Shown here: positions 1 to 9,987 of the stretch, one piece after another | Layout of the letters: each line of letters opens with the position of its first letter | How positions within the stretch are numbered: position 1 is the first letter of the stretch | Assembly (NCBI GenBank): GCA_019055375.1 | Contig: JAHQIW010005527.1 | Span: 1 to 64,000, forward strand | DNA length: 64,000 bases | Direction of reading: 5' to 3' | Origin: Parelaphostrongylus tenuis | Taxonomy: Eukaryota > Nematoda > Chromadorea > Rhabditida > Metastrongylidae | The notes under the pieces: generated by a model | Databases searched by the model: none | What the model saw: the letters and a program-made list of their open reading frames with translations, nothing else | What the model was told of the DNA's origin: nothing | Made by a program: the position numbers and the translations under genes

Positions 1-690
1 GGAGTGGTAAGCATTCACAAAGCCCAGCGAAGGTTCGTCGATTACAAGACCAAGATGATTGCACTCCGATGTCTTATCGGTACCTACAGCTTTCAGATGG
101 CTATAGAGAAATAATCCACCAGTACTACTTAGATCTCTTCGCTAGCCATATCCTCTTACAGTCATATAAATTGAAAGAGGATGAATATATCATTTCTACC
201 GGCCCTCCTTTTCGAAATACGACATGTTATACCATTGGTGAAGAACAACACCAGGTCAAGACAGAAGTAGACCGGAGCACCTAAAGAACCTGCCGCGAGT
301 TTTCGTCAACAACCCTGGCTCGGCTCTTCACTCGCTACCTGTCAGAATGCAAGGTTGCTGTTCAAATGGAAAACCAACAAGACCGTGTTTTTGTTTAAAA
401 AAGGGGTACCGTCACGACATAGGCAATTATCGCCCAATCTGCCTGTTGTCTCGTTGTCTATATAAGCTCTTCACTCGAGTCATCCTGAGCAGGATTGAGA
501 GAACACTGGACGAAGGACAATCATGCGAACAAGCAGGGTTCAGAAAAGGATTTAGTACCATGGACCACATCCACACGATCACAAGACTCATTGAAGTTTC
601 GGGCGCGAGTACAAACAACCACTCTGTCTCACTTTTATCGATCTGAAAAAAAGCCTTTGATTCAGTGGATAATCTTGTGCTACCAGTGGT
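1..690 (+). mobile_element. RTE-clade non-LTR retrotransposon relic (linker and start of RT)
   Basis: This is the middle part of an RTE-type ORF, cut by the left window edge. The plus strand reads a KAQRRFVDYKTKMIALRC stretch at about 16-90, a decayed version of the KNRTTPGPDRIRPEHL segment near 240-290, then RT text including HDIGNYRPICLL (about 412-445), LFTRVILSRIERTLDEGQ (about 468-522), EQAGFRKGFSTMDHIHTITRLIEV (about 528-597) and a frameshifted KKAFDSVD near 648-672, which is the start of RT motif A. Stop codons (near 110, 131, 170 and 645) and frame changes mean it cannot be active. The RTE family normally encodes an apurinic-type endonuclease followed by RT. Neither the endonuclease nor the YADD-equivalent FADD block is present. 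Similarity ends around 690. A short RTE 3' tail at 1545-1640 may be the remainder of the same insertion. The clade call is confident; the exact family is not. Confidence 0.85.
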
Positions 691-1544
691 TTCTATGTCG
701 TAAGTATAGTTTTTGGATGCAACGTAATATCCACTTGAATATTGTCGACTTTTTTCGGTTTCAGTGAATTTAGTCCGCAAACCTATATAAGAGTCTTCGT
801 GGGTGTTCCAACCTGCCCTCGCACCTGCTTAGTAATTCAATTGCGAAAATTCACGGACGTATTAAAAAGAGCAAATCCTTAAAAAACTCCATTGTGGCTA
901 TCTTTGAACGACGCATGTCAATTTGTGGCACCACTTATCTTTCTGTCGCTCACTGATAGAGTTGACTAGAATTTCAGTCTCCATTCTACATTCTTGTGTA
1001 AGAAAGTTTTTCCAGAGGTTGTAATCTCTGTTTGAATGCGAAATGGGTATTTGTCGTTCAAGCTGAAGTCTGACCGTCATTCCATCGCTCTTTCTATTCC
1101 ACGAAGAGCGAAATACTTACTGCTTTCTACCCAGTGATTGCCAATAAACTTCAAAAAGTCTGATATCATTGGCTTTTAGCCCATTTCGAGTAGGGAGCAA
1201 TTTCTGTTAGCGGGCAGTTTGTGCATTTACAAAGTGAGAACGGCGACGTATGATCTGATGATTCAAGTAGGAAACATGGCAGTTCGTGTGTCAAACTTGA
1301 TTTTCATTGATATTGATAATAGTTTCAGCGGTCATAGAACGACGGAAATGCTATTTGAGAGACTTCAAGAAATCCTTATCTGTTTGAGACAACGTCAATT
1401 CTAACACGCCGTTTTTGACATTCCTGTAGTATGAGCATGTGGGAGGACTCTTCGAAATGTCGAGAATGTGACGAACAACAGTAAAAAGCACCGATCCAAT
1501 GTTCTGATTTTCCCAACAAAAGGCCTGAAAGAATGATTTGGCTA

Positions 1545-1640
1545 GCAGACGCACAGGACACTCTTCACGTAATTATAGCAAATGGAAGGCTCACTGATGC
1601 TCGTTCAAGTCACTCAACGATCGACGAGACGACGGAAAAT
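1545..1640 (+). mobile_element. RTE 3'-terminal fragment (plus strand)
   Basis: A roughly 95 bp stretch matches, with many substitutions, the reverse complement of the 3' coding end of the RTE relic at 8410-8520. Both contain the pattern AAATGGAAG...CTCG/CTCA...AGTCACTC(A/G)ACGATC followed by GACGACGG/GACGACAGG, which in RTE elements encodes the C-terminal DDQRDDR end. Reading frame is not preserved here. It lies 850 bp downstream of the RTE fragment at 1-690 in the same orientation, so both may be pieces of one insertion with the centre deleted or overwritten. Confidence 0.55.
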
Positions 1641-2799
1641 GCAGGTGGCTTCAGTCCACATAAATCATGCTGTGAAGCAGTTGCTGGTTCAAATGATCTT
1701 CAGCTAATAGTTTTACAGAAGCAGCGTTCCAAAATTTGCAATCTGCTTAAACATTATACCAAGAGTGCAGGAAAGAATACCGCAGAACTTTCCACCGCTC
1801 AATGATTGAACTAAGACGACACAAAGGGCGACAAAAATACGGAACTACACATCTAATTGAAACACGGAACTAATGCAACACGGAACTACTTATTCAGCTC
1901 CAATCATCGTTCGTAAAAAGCATAACACAGGCGATAAATTTGCAGTGCTGGCGGTTGCCTTTACTTTATCATTGCCGACAAAGAAAAACAGAAATTATTA
2001 CTTTACATCGATCACTACTGAGATGAGACTTGTCTTAGTGAAAGATATGTTTGCCGAGAATTTTCCAGTTCCTTGGAGGTGCAGTCACCACTCAAGATTT
2101 TTTCTTTCCTGAAATTCAAACGTTCACTCTAAAGTGTGCTGACCCACCCTATGAACTGAAAACTGATTTCTGCTCCTCCACTAGCATATAAACTGAAATC
2201 ATACTCAATCGAGTTTTGAGAAGCAATTTTTATTATTCTTTCATTTTCTGTTACAATTCTACCAAAATAGTATGTCAGCAGCCCCTGGTGGAAAAGCCTC
2301 AAAACTTCGTACTATGGAGAATTTGTGATTGTTACACAACTGAGATTCGTATAATAAGGTACTCTCAAGTAATTATGTTTCTATGCCCGTCTGGCAGAAA
2401 GTGCTTAGAATCGAGGGTTTTATAAGCATCTACTTGATGAGAAGTTGATGAGAAGAATGTTGGACCGTTGATAAGAATCGTCTCAGTTATAGCGTCACCT
2501 AACTAACACTTTAAGAGCCTAACATGCGTTCTCATGTCGTTGTACTGCCAATCCTATGTTATAAGATCCTTGTGCTCCAGATAGACATCTAAATCCACTT
2601 GTTTTCTCTCGGCCAATTCTGACACCCTTTCCCAGTATCTTCTTCGTATTGTTGATTCTAACCATAAAGAAACGACGTGTACCAGCTGACGTGCACGAAT
2701 GTTTGAAGGCCTTTCTCAGTGGACAAGACTTTTTCTCAGACACTTCATCATTCAGAAGCTTAAATCTCTGCGATTTCAATGATTCGTTTGATCTTTGGT

Positions 2800-3170
2800 T
2801 GGAAAAAAAAACATTTTCTTACGTTGTATCAGCTAAATTAGAATTATGTTTCACACTCAATTTGTTACATTTGTTCGGCTGGGGCTTTGATATGACTCTT
2901 CACCAAAGTTTTACTAGTCATTGGATAGCCTGTATCACGAGAATTCTAATGGTATAACCTACTTTTCTCAAAGTCTATCGTAGAAGACCGTAAGATCCAA
3001 TAAAAGATTGCATTTCACGCCTAAAATTTTACCCTGCCGCTTGGACATCATAGTGGTTCACTGATAATCAAAGTAGAGTTCATACGCCAAAGGTATCTTG
3101 TCGTTACATAAAGAATGGAATTTTACAATTTAATCCTTTATGAAGGTTTTTTATATGAAAAGGGACTAGT
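2800..3170 (+). repeat. Diverged direct repeat of 11970-12240
   Basis: Both intervals contain, in the same order, an ACGTTGTA(T/C)CAGC block, a TTACACTCAAT-like block followed by a CATTTG(T/C)TC block, then a (G)CGCCAAAGGTATC / GCGTCAAAGATATC block followed by CGTTAC(A/G)(T/C)AAAGAATG and a CTTTATGAAGG / CTTATAAAGG block. Several indels separate the copies. The second copy lies just downstream of paralogue 1, so this could be the flank of a lost fourth unit of the tandem gene family, or simply an interspersed repeat. Confidence 0.4.
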
Positions 3171-6159
3171 TCTTTGAAATCCTTCATTTTTCAGCAGTGA
3201 TACCACGTCCTTGTGAGGAAAGATAAACAAACTTTCAATCCTTATTATGCATTCGTATCGCCTGTCTGGAGCACGCAACTTGAAAGCACATTTCTGCATT
3301 TAAAACACCTCTGATAAAGGTCTATGGAGAGGTAAATGTGGGGGGTGAGTACCGAGAATACTTGGAGACAGTTATTCCTGACCAATGGTTTGCATAATGC
3401 CGATGTTCCAAGCCCGTTATTCGAACAATAGTGTCCCTTTCCGCTCAGAATTCTCACTTGTCTATAAGTTCTCAACTTTTTCACACATGCGTGGACTCTG
3501 AATAATTTGAAACAAGCGGATAATTGATATAGAATTGGTTATGGTGAAAGCTATCGCATATCGCAATATTATTGTGTAATGAACTGGTATCGATGAACCA
3601 TAAATTACTTACTGTTCTCCATTTTTCTATGGGATGGTTTTGGGTCTTGAACAAAGCTAGAGAAGATCAAAATTGAAAAATTCTTTGTGATTTATTTGTA
3701 CAGTGCATTAGCAACTCACTGAATGCTAAATCCAGTAAGATTGCACAGTAAACCAGCATTTTCTCTACACAGTTCCTGCACATATAAATCATATGTGCGA
3801 GTGGAGAAAATCTTGCTCTATCAAAGTAATAGAAGAAATGCAAAAATTTTTGGAAGATAAACAAAAACCCTTTATCAAACAAAGAAAGTCGCTCAGTTCG
3901 CTCTGCGTGCATCGATTTTTTTAGCTGTACCTTAGGGGTCAATGCTATCCAATTTCCTTCATGTTTCAGTGACGTGCATTGAAATTTCGTATACGTTTTT
4001 GTTTTTTCAATCATTTGACCTCTTTATTGACAAGGAATTTTACAGGCGTATTATATGAAAGCTGTTCATGAGGGAATCGAGGCTCAACTGACGTAGTTCG
4101 GGCTTCCTAGAAATTCGTCGCCAAACACTGGTTTTCTTATGTTATACAGGGACAAATAAAAAAGTGTAACATCGACCGGGTGTTCTCACTATCCACTCCG
4201 CTGGAAACACAACAAGCACATGAATGTGTAGAGGAAATCTTTTATGATCGAGTCACAAGTTTTGACTGCAGATTCTTTCGAGTGAATTGAAAGATTCGAA
4301 TTCCAATAGCAATTTTTCAACTCCGACATAGGGCGTTCAACCGCGACACCGATGCAGTTGGCCGTAAGTGAATTCACGGTTAGCATCCTCTGCCTACTGC
4401 CAGCCCACACGCTAATCGTAAAAACAGCACCGCGTATGTAAAACGCCATCTTTATTTTCCTGTTACTACTCTGTAGTGAAACGGTTCTCTACAGGAAAAA
4501 CGTTGCAGTTTTAGTCATTGAAACGTATGCTATTTAATGGTCATAGTCATAGTTCCCGGAAGCAGTTGTGTACTCTGAGAGAAATGATGCGTTGTGTGAT
4601 ATAGTAGATTGTCACAAGTATCTGCTCTATGTCACAGAGTTATAAAAATGCTTTTTTCGAAAAAAAAACCACGTAGCGCACTACCCAAAGATTCGAATTT
4701 CAAATGATTGTAAACACTCCCAAAGAAAAGCTTTTGTCCAGCAAAATGGACTGTTTGCTTGTCATTTGTCCCAGGTAGCGTGAAAGTACCCAAGAACTTT
4801 CCGCACCAAAATTGTGCTACATCTTTTGAATTCGATATCTTACTTATACAGATTTCCTTTGAAATAAGATTATAACATCAGTGCTTATTTGATGTGAATT
4901 TTTATTTGTGCAAAAAGTCATGGATTTATATCGTTGGAATCACAAATCAGATGGTGGTGATTGAATTCAAGCAGTATACGTGAGAGTCAGCTGTATTAAC
5001 CAAAACTTTTTTCAAACTCTTTCAGTATCACGAGTACCATTGATGGTACACAGCGTCTTTGTATGGCTTCTCGTCAAGCACAGAATTTTCAGTAGAGTCA
5101 TTCGATAGCCGAAGAAATTGGAATACCAGACCAAGATCTTCACTAAAGTCAGTAGTATTTTCGTAAGTTGTAAGAGTTGTGGTTCGAATACTGTGTTAAT
5201 TTCCGAAAGTTTTTTTTTAGTGAATGTAGCAATAAGCGATCTTGTTTTTTTTCCCCAATGAGTATAGTGTAATTTTGCACTGTGTTTGGTGAACTTTTCA
5301 TCAGACAAGGCTTTTTACAAAAGTTTTCCCAAAAGTCATTTAATAGTTTGAAAACGGCGTATCAACTGTAAGCTTGATTTTCAAGCAAAGATTTTTGTTA
5401 CGCTGTAGTAACGACGATGAAATATTTCGCTTCGGCGTTTTCCTTTCCTAGCGATTATACTAACGTGACACCTGCCTTTTGTGGCTTACTCGCCGTTCAT
5501 TAAGATTTTAAGTGATCTTATTATGGACAGCTCAAAACTCTACATTCGAATAGTAAGCTTTCTTCATTAAAAGGCTTCTTCCATGTGCTGTAATAAGGAG
5601 AGAAGAATACGATCCGTTCTGCGGAGTGAATATGTGTCGTCCAGGCTTGTACTTATTTGACTTTTTTTTCTGAACATAATATTCCATTAAAATTTCTAAA
5701 TTTTTCGGATAGCTTGAGATGGGCAGTTCTATTACTAAATTTCTTCATAAAAGTCTTTGGAATGTGTCGTTTGCAACAAGGAAAAAAGAAGTTTTAACGT
5801 TTTCTATGTCCATCGCTGCCTTTGAGCGTGCTTTTGATGAATATTTAGTGACGATTAGTTAAACTTTCGACAGAAGAATCAGAATAATTTCAAGTTTCTG
5901 CTTGAATTTAAAAAGACTTCATGGAGTGCTGTGAGGGTGACGAAAAGATTGCGTTTTTTGTGCTCCAATTAGTTAGCCAATTTTTTGAAATTTAAAGCAT
6001 GTTTATTTGTTAAATAAAGTGAAAATTAATAGCCATGTATCTATAGAACAACAAAAACAATTTCTTTTCTTTATCCCGAAGTGCTTTGTTTAGACCACGC
6101 TCAAATTTCAATATATCCTTTCATCATTATTTGAGCCAACATGTCATGTGGTCTGGTAA

Positions 6160-6223
6160 GGGCTCTTGTACCAGCCCGAGACACGTGTTTCGTCCTTACA
6201 GACTCATCAGCCGGGCAGAACCC
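6160..6223 (-). ncRNA. Type I hammerhead ribozyme (family A)
   Basis: On the minus strand the sequence reads outer stem I GGGUUCU, inner stem I GCCCGG, core CUGAUGA, stem II GUCU-GUAA-GGAC, core GAAA, a very short stem III (A-U plus C-G, loop ACGU) and cleavage triplet GUC, then inner stem I UCGGGC, an unpaired run (UGGUACA) and outer stem I AGAGCCC. All catalytic core bases of the hammerhead consensus are present. Predicted self-cleavage lies between plus positions 6180 and 6179. Compared with sister copies it has one extra base in the stem I internal loop. The short stem III is typical of retroelement hammerheads, which often cleave best as dimers. Confidence 0.88.
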
Positions 6224-6680
6224 GTCGTCTGTCGATCTTTTCATAGCCAGTTCTCTCGGGAGCGTCACACTCCTTATATATAGTTATCGACGACGTTCGC
6301 TTTATACTCTATGTCCAGGTGAAACATTCACCTAACCACCGAGTGTTGCGCACTCGATTGCTCATTGGCTGGTACTTTTGTCATAATTATACCTTTATCT
6401 CGAGCGCTTTGTTTAGACCACGCTCAAATTTCAATATGTCCTTTCATCATTATTTGAGCAACATGTCATGTGGTCTGTAAGGGTTCTTGTACAGGTACAT
6501 AAAAAGATAAAGTGTATAATTATTGACAAAAGTACCAGCCAATGAGCAATTGAGTGCACAACACTCGGTGTTAGGTGGATGTTTCACCTGCATAGAGTGT
6601 AAAGCGAACGTCGTCGATAACTATATATAAGGAGTGTGACGCTCCCGAGAGAACTGGCTATGAAACGATCAACAGACGAC

Positions 6681-6743
6681 GGGTTCTGCCCGGCTGATGA
6701 GTCTGTAAGGACGAAACACGTGTCTCGGGCTGTACAAGAGCCC
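6681..6743 (+). ncRNA. Type I hammerhead ribozyme (family A)
   Basis: The ribozyme has outer stem I GGGUUCU (6681-6687) pairing AGAGCCC (6737-6743), inner stem I GCCCGG (6688-6693) pairing UCGGGC (6725-6730), CUGAUGA at 6694-6700, stem II GUCU/GGAC closed by a GUAA loop, GAAA, a two-pair stem III with ACGU loop, and triplet GUC with predicted cleavage after 6724. The asymmetric six-base bulge UGUACA in stem I opposite loop II is the arrangement that supports the loop-loop contact of natural hammerheads. All core nucleotides are conserved. Confidence 0.9.
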
Positions 6744-7124
6744 TTACCAGACCACATGACATGTTGGCTCGAATAATGATAAAAGAATTTCTTTTCTATA
6801 AATACCCCTAAATTATAAATCCATCCAGAACGGTGAGAGGTTTTGTTAATAAGTAACAAAACTCCATCTGAATTCATTTTATTTGACCACTTTTGGCAGT
6901 GGTAAGATGTTACAATATACCAAATATCACTTTTTCTCATTGAGTAAATTTAAACATCTTATCACCGCTAAGGCGGTCAAATAAAATGATTCCTGATTGA
7001 TTATTGATGTTCAGTATCTGTCAGCATAACTGGGTTCAATGTCAATAGTGAGTGCCCTCGCCAGAAACGCTGACAGTTGGCTGCTGACAAATGCTTTTTA
7101 TTGTGGTAAGAGTGATGTCAAAAC

Positions 7125-7205
7125 GGGTGTCGGTAGTGCAGCTGTTCAGCACGCGCGTCCGGATAGGGTGAAATCTGGGTTCGAATTCCAGCTAACGCGA
7201 ATGTT
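7125..7205 (+). repeat. tRNA-derived SINE-like sequence
   Basis: The segment has a box-A-like GGTAGTGCAGCTG and a box-B-like GGGTTCGAATTCC with a plausible T-arm (CTGGG/TCCAG), preceded by a run that could form a degenerate anticodon arm. There is no seven-pair acceptor stem, so this is not a functional tRNA gene. Related tRNA-like heads recur elsewhere in the window (for example 35360-35470 and 36400-36500 on the minus strand), which fits a pol III-derived SINE. Confidence 0.5.
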
Positions 7206-7373
7206 TTGCGCATCACTCTTTTTCACTAGTGAAATCGCGTATTTTCGGAATGGCAGGAGAAATCACTGCGCGTAGCACTATCAGAGGGAAAACAATTTTC
7301 AATATTTATTCAGAAACTTCTCCTCTGTTGCAAGAAAATGTTCAAATTTTTGCGACACCTTTTACCGTGAGCA

Positions 7374-7375
7374 TG

Positions 7376-7413
<38 letters not shown>

Positions 7414-7436
7414 ATAATATATATATGTATATATAA
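7374..7436. repeat. TA dinucleotide microsatellite
   Basis: A roughly 60 bp run is composed almost only of alternating T and A, with two phase slips and a palindromic TATATATA centre. It may extrude a cruciform. The open frame that crosses it is an artefact. Confidence 0.9.
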
Positions 7437-7886
7437 GAATCTTTGAGAGTGAAATGTAAGTCTCTTTATACTCTTACAGCAACCCACGAAGAGCTTTTTG
7501 ATGTGAAGATTTGATTTTAGAATTGCCATGATTTATGCCAGCAAATGGCTTTCAAACTTTGCATGAAAAGCTATTCACAAAGTACTTCACTCCTGTTGTA
7601 CCAGCGCAGTATACATATAATATATTTTTCCAAAGCCAGATAACTACTGTGATTGTCTAGAATTGAGCTATCTGATGAGTACTGAGTCTCTGGCTTAAAA
7701 GCTTCTCCTGTGAAAAAAGCATGGTCCCGAAAAGGTTTTCTACGCTTTTTTGTTAGCGACCTGGCATCGCATCCACTGTGAAACATCATTTTTGACGAAC
7801 TATCTATTGCTTAATGGCAAATACACGCTCAAAATATTTTCGAAAAAAAAAAGGATGTTTGAAGTTTAAGCGAGGTTAAAACGCCA

Positions 7887-7935
7887 GGGCCATACACATG
7901 TGTTTCGAAGGTCTCGTCCTTCTCGTCAGTGACCC
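7887..7935 (-). ncRNA. Type I hammerhead ribozyme (family C)
   Basis: On the minus strand: stem I GGGUCA, core CUGACGA, stem II GAAGG-ACGAGA-CCUUC (five Watson-Crick pairs), GAAA, a self-complementary stem III CACAUGUG, U16.1 and A17 (triplet GUA), then stem I UGGCCC, which pairs all six positions with GGGUCA (one U-G). Compared with the family member at 44939-44987, the second stem II pair is A-U instead of G-C, a compensatory double change. All core bases match the hammerhead consensus. Confidence 0.85.
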
Positions 7936-8131
7936 ACCCCCACATTAAGCTCTGCACTCTAGCAAAGGGAGGCGTATGTGGTGACGGCACAGTGTACATT
8001 GACAATGTGTCATGAGCACTTCACAGTAGATGGATCTCGGTTGGTAGAACAAAATGGTACATGACATCGGCATGTTCCACCAGTCGAGATCCATCGACTG
8101 TGAAGTGGTGATGGCACAGTGTCATAGTACA

Positions 8132-8180
8132 CTGTGCCGGACGAGGAGGGCGCGACCTCCGAAACACGTGTGTATGGCCT
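8132..8180 (+). ncRNA. Decayed family C hammerhead
   Basis: This is the mirror arm of 7887-7935. Stem II (GGAGG/CCUCC with loop GCGCGA), GAAA, stem III CACGUGUG and the GUA triplet survive, but the first core strand reads CGGACGA instead of CUGACGA. The invariant U4 is therefore lost and the ribozyme should be inactive. Confidence 0.6.
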
Positions 8181-8409
8181 TGGGTACCAACTTCGTATAG
8201 ACTTCAAACATTCTCCTTTTTTTTGAAATTATCCATTGCTTTCTGATTTCAGTTATTACGATATCTTTTGAGTATTGCATATAATGATACACATTGATCT
8301 GAGAGATTCATACCACGATTTTCTTTGTACAACTTATATAATACGGGAGAATTATAAGAACAGTAGAATGCGTAATGTGTGGGAGCTTCTTAGCCACACA
8401 TCACCTTTA

Positions 8410-9488
8410 TCACCTGTCGTCCCGTTGATCGTCGAGTGACTCGAGCGGGTACCAGCAACTCTTCCATTTTTCCCTATCGCGTGCAAGAGTAGCCCAGTGG
8501 GTCCTCCTTGCTCTAGGAATTCGCTGAGCATCATATCTTTCTTCCATCGCTTTCGTGAAGAAATCGGACCAACGGGTCAGTGGTCTCCTTTAGAGCGCTT
8601 GACGTCCCGAGGAATCCAGTCGGTAACGGCTCTCGTCCATCGGTTGTCGTTGAAGCGCATCACGTGTCCGGCCCACCTTATTTTCGATATCCTGGCGTGT
8701 AGAACGGCGTCTCTGATTTTCGATCGTTGACGTAGGTCGGAAGTTCGGATCCTTTGTCTCATTTGCGAAATACGGGATACTCCTAGCATCGACCTTTCGA
8801 CTGCGCGTTCGATAACGGCAAGTGATCTTTCATCCTGCTTACGTAGCGACCAGGTTTCTGCTGCATACGTTAGGGCAGGGATAATTGTCGAGTCGAAAAG
8901 GTGGGCACGGAGTCGGATGTTCTTTGTCCTCTTCACTACATCTTCGATGCTCTTAAACGTTCCCCAAGCCGCTCGTTTCCTCCTGCTCAACTCTGGGGCT
9001 AGGTCGTTCATCATGTTGATTTCACGACCTAGATAGATGTAACTGGAGCATTCGGAAATTGTCGTTCCGTTGAGCGTGAATGGGGCATTAGAAACCCATC
9101 CGTTCCTCATGAACATTGTTTTCGTTAGATTCAGTTGAAAACCGATCTTTCCACAGGCGTTGTCGAAATCAGTCAACATTCGTTCCGCTTGGCTGATGTT
9201 TGGTGTTATGAGAACGATATCGTCAGCAAAGCGAAGATGGTTTAACTGTCGACCGTCAATTTTCACTCCCATTTCGTCCCATTCTAATGTTCGCATGACG
9301 TTTTGTAGGGTGGCAGTGAATAGTTTTGGCGATATTGTATCGCCTTGTCGAACCCCTCTTCTTACTTCAATGGTGATATTGTTGTAGAATGGAGATATTC
9401 TGGTCGTGAAATCTTTATAAAGCTCACGAAGGATCATTATGTACCGAGTAGGGGCGCCCTGGTTATCCAGAGCCTCTATAACACACAT
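8410..9488 (-). pseudogene. RTE-clade reverse transcriptase, 5'-truncated and frameshifted
   Basis: This minus-strand frame of about 303 codons (9488 to 8577) covers RT from just after motif A to the C-terminal region: ISPFYNNITIEVRRGVRQGD (motif B area, about 9400-9340), LRFADDIVLI with both catalytic aspartates (about 9240-9211), LNLTKTMFMRNGW, the YLGREINMMNDLAPELSRRK block and IRWAGHVMRFNDNRWTRAV near the end. Around 8580-8590 the frame slips; the conserved [20 protein letters not shown] text continues in another frame to a DDQRDDR ending and a TGA at 8410. The endonuclease and first half of RT are missing, so it is a 5'-truncated copy, the usual outcome of target-primed reverse transcription. 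It is the best-preserved RTE fragment here and sits 500 bp upstream of host paralogue 1. Confidence 0.92.
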
Positions 9489-9987
9489 AAGAGTTATATC
9501 TACTCCAAAAGCATACAGATTTGTGGAGATAATCGAGAAGTATCAAATCATTGCAGGAAATCTAGAATTATTCCATAAAAGAGAAAAAATTTTAACTTAT
9601 TATCAAATTTCGCGCGTCATATGCGAATCGAGCTGCATGCGGCGATTTCTACCGTGGTCTGGAGTGGGTTGAAAGGTATTTTCATTGACCCAATTTTCTT
9701 TGAAAATTTGGCATGCATTCCTTCTCAGCCAATTCTTCTGTTCTCTGGAGATTATATCGCGAAACTTACATCGAAAGGTCTCGCCCAAAACTGAGCGCAT
9801 AAGAAATGACTAAAGTACTTTGAGAAGTGGAGGAACTTCCACGCCGGCGTCATCCACATATGGGGCTGAGTGACAAGTTCGCTTTTATCTTGTAATTGAA
9901 CTGATGCAAAAATGGGCAATTTGGTTTTAGCTAAGTCTACTTTGATTGTTTAGATTTTTGGCGATAAAAATCAATATTCCTACATAA
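9489..9987. other. Spacer between the RTE copy and paralogue 1; no gene seen
   Basis: It contains short open frames only. The minus-strand frame at 9603-9800 (65 codons, REQKNWLRRNACQIFKENW) lacks recognisable domains. This interval should hold the promoter of paralogue 1, but I see no clear core promoter or trans-splice motif beyond AT-rich stretches. Confidence 0.4.

Larger units (their letters stand above)
691..6074. other. Gene-poor stretch with no supported gene
   Basis: Apart from the short RTE tail at 1545-1640, I see only short AT-rich open frames without recognisable domains or convincing splice structure. The interval 2800-3170 resembles 11970-12240 in the same orientation (listed as a repeat). 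An unassigned minus-strand open frame at 3667-4014 (115 codons, rich in F, Y and K) and another at 4189-4449 have no feature that lifts them above chance. Confidence 0.5.
6075..6784. mobile_element. Family A hammerhead foldback element, copy 1
   Basis: The layout is one unit of about 323 bp (6081-6403), a second direct copy of the same unit truncated after about 95 bp (6404-about 6497, breaking inside the ribozyme stem I strand), then an inverted copy (about 6526-6784). The direct repeat is shown by GTGCTTTGTTTAGACCACGC at 6081 and GCGCTTTGTTTAGACCACGC at 6404. The inverted arm mirrors the unit from the TTTGAGCCAACATGTCATG end block to the AAAAGTACCAGCCAATGAG block. Each full arm holds one type I hammerhead ribozyme, in opposite orientations (6160-6223 minus, 6681-6743 plus). 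There is no coding capacity; open frames across it differ between copies. It resembles a retrozyme-like non-autonomous element. No clear target-site duplication was found. Confidence 0.8.
7835..8232. mobile_element. Family C hammerhead foldback element, copy 1
   Basis: This is an inverted repeat about 400 bp long. Outer ends are an A-rich run plus GGATGTTTGAAGTTTAAG on the left and its rough complement ending CTTTTTTTTGAAATT on the right. Inner arms share GCCAGGGCCATACAC... with GTGTATGGCCTTGG, and GGCACAGTGTACA with TGTACACTGTGCC-like text. The left arm carries an intact hammerhead on the minus strand (7887-7935). The right arm carries a decayed one on the plus strand (8132-8180, U4 of the core changed to G). 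The sister element is at 44590-45045. There are no coding sequences. Confidence 0.75.

Noticed and set aside
427..780. Minus-strand 117-codon open frame
   Set aside because: It is antisense to the RTE relic, which is clearly coded on the plus strand.
6584..6940. Minus-strand 118-codon open frame, and similar frames at 45798-46055
   Set aside because: They run through the hammerhead foldback elements; the shared peptide reflects conserved ribozyme sequence, not a protein.
7125..7205. Possible tRNA gene
   Set aside because: Box A and box B and a T-arm are visible, but the seven-pair acceptor stem is absent; kept as a SINE-like sequence.
7374..7436. Open frame ending in YIYIYIYIYYIYI
   Set aside because: It is a translation of a TA microsatellite.
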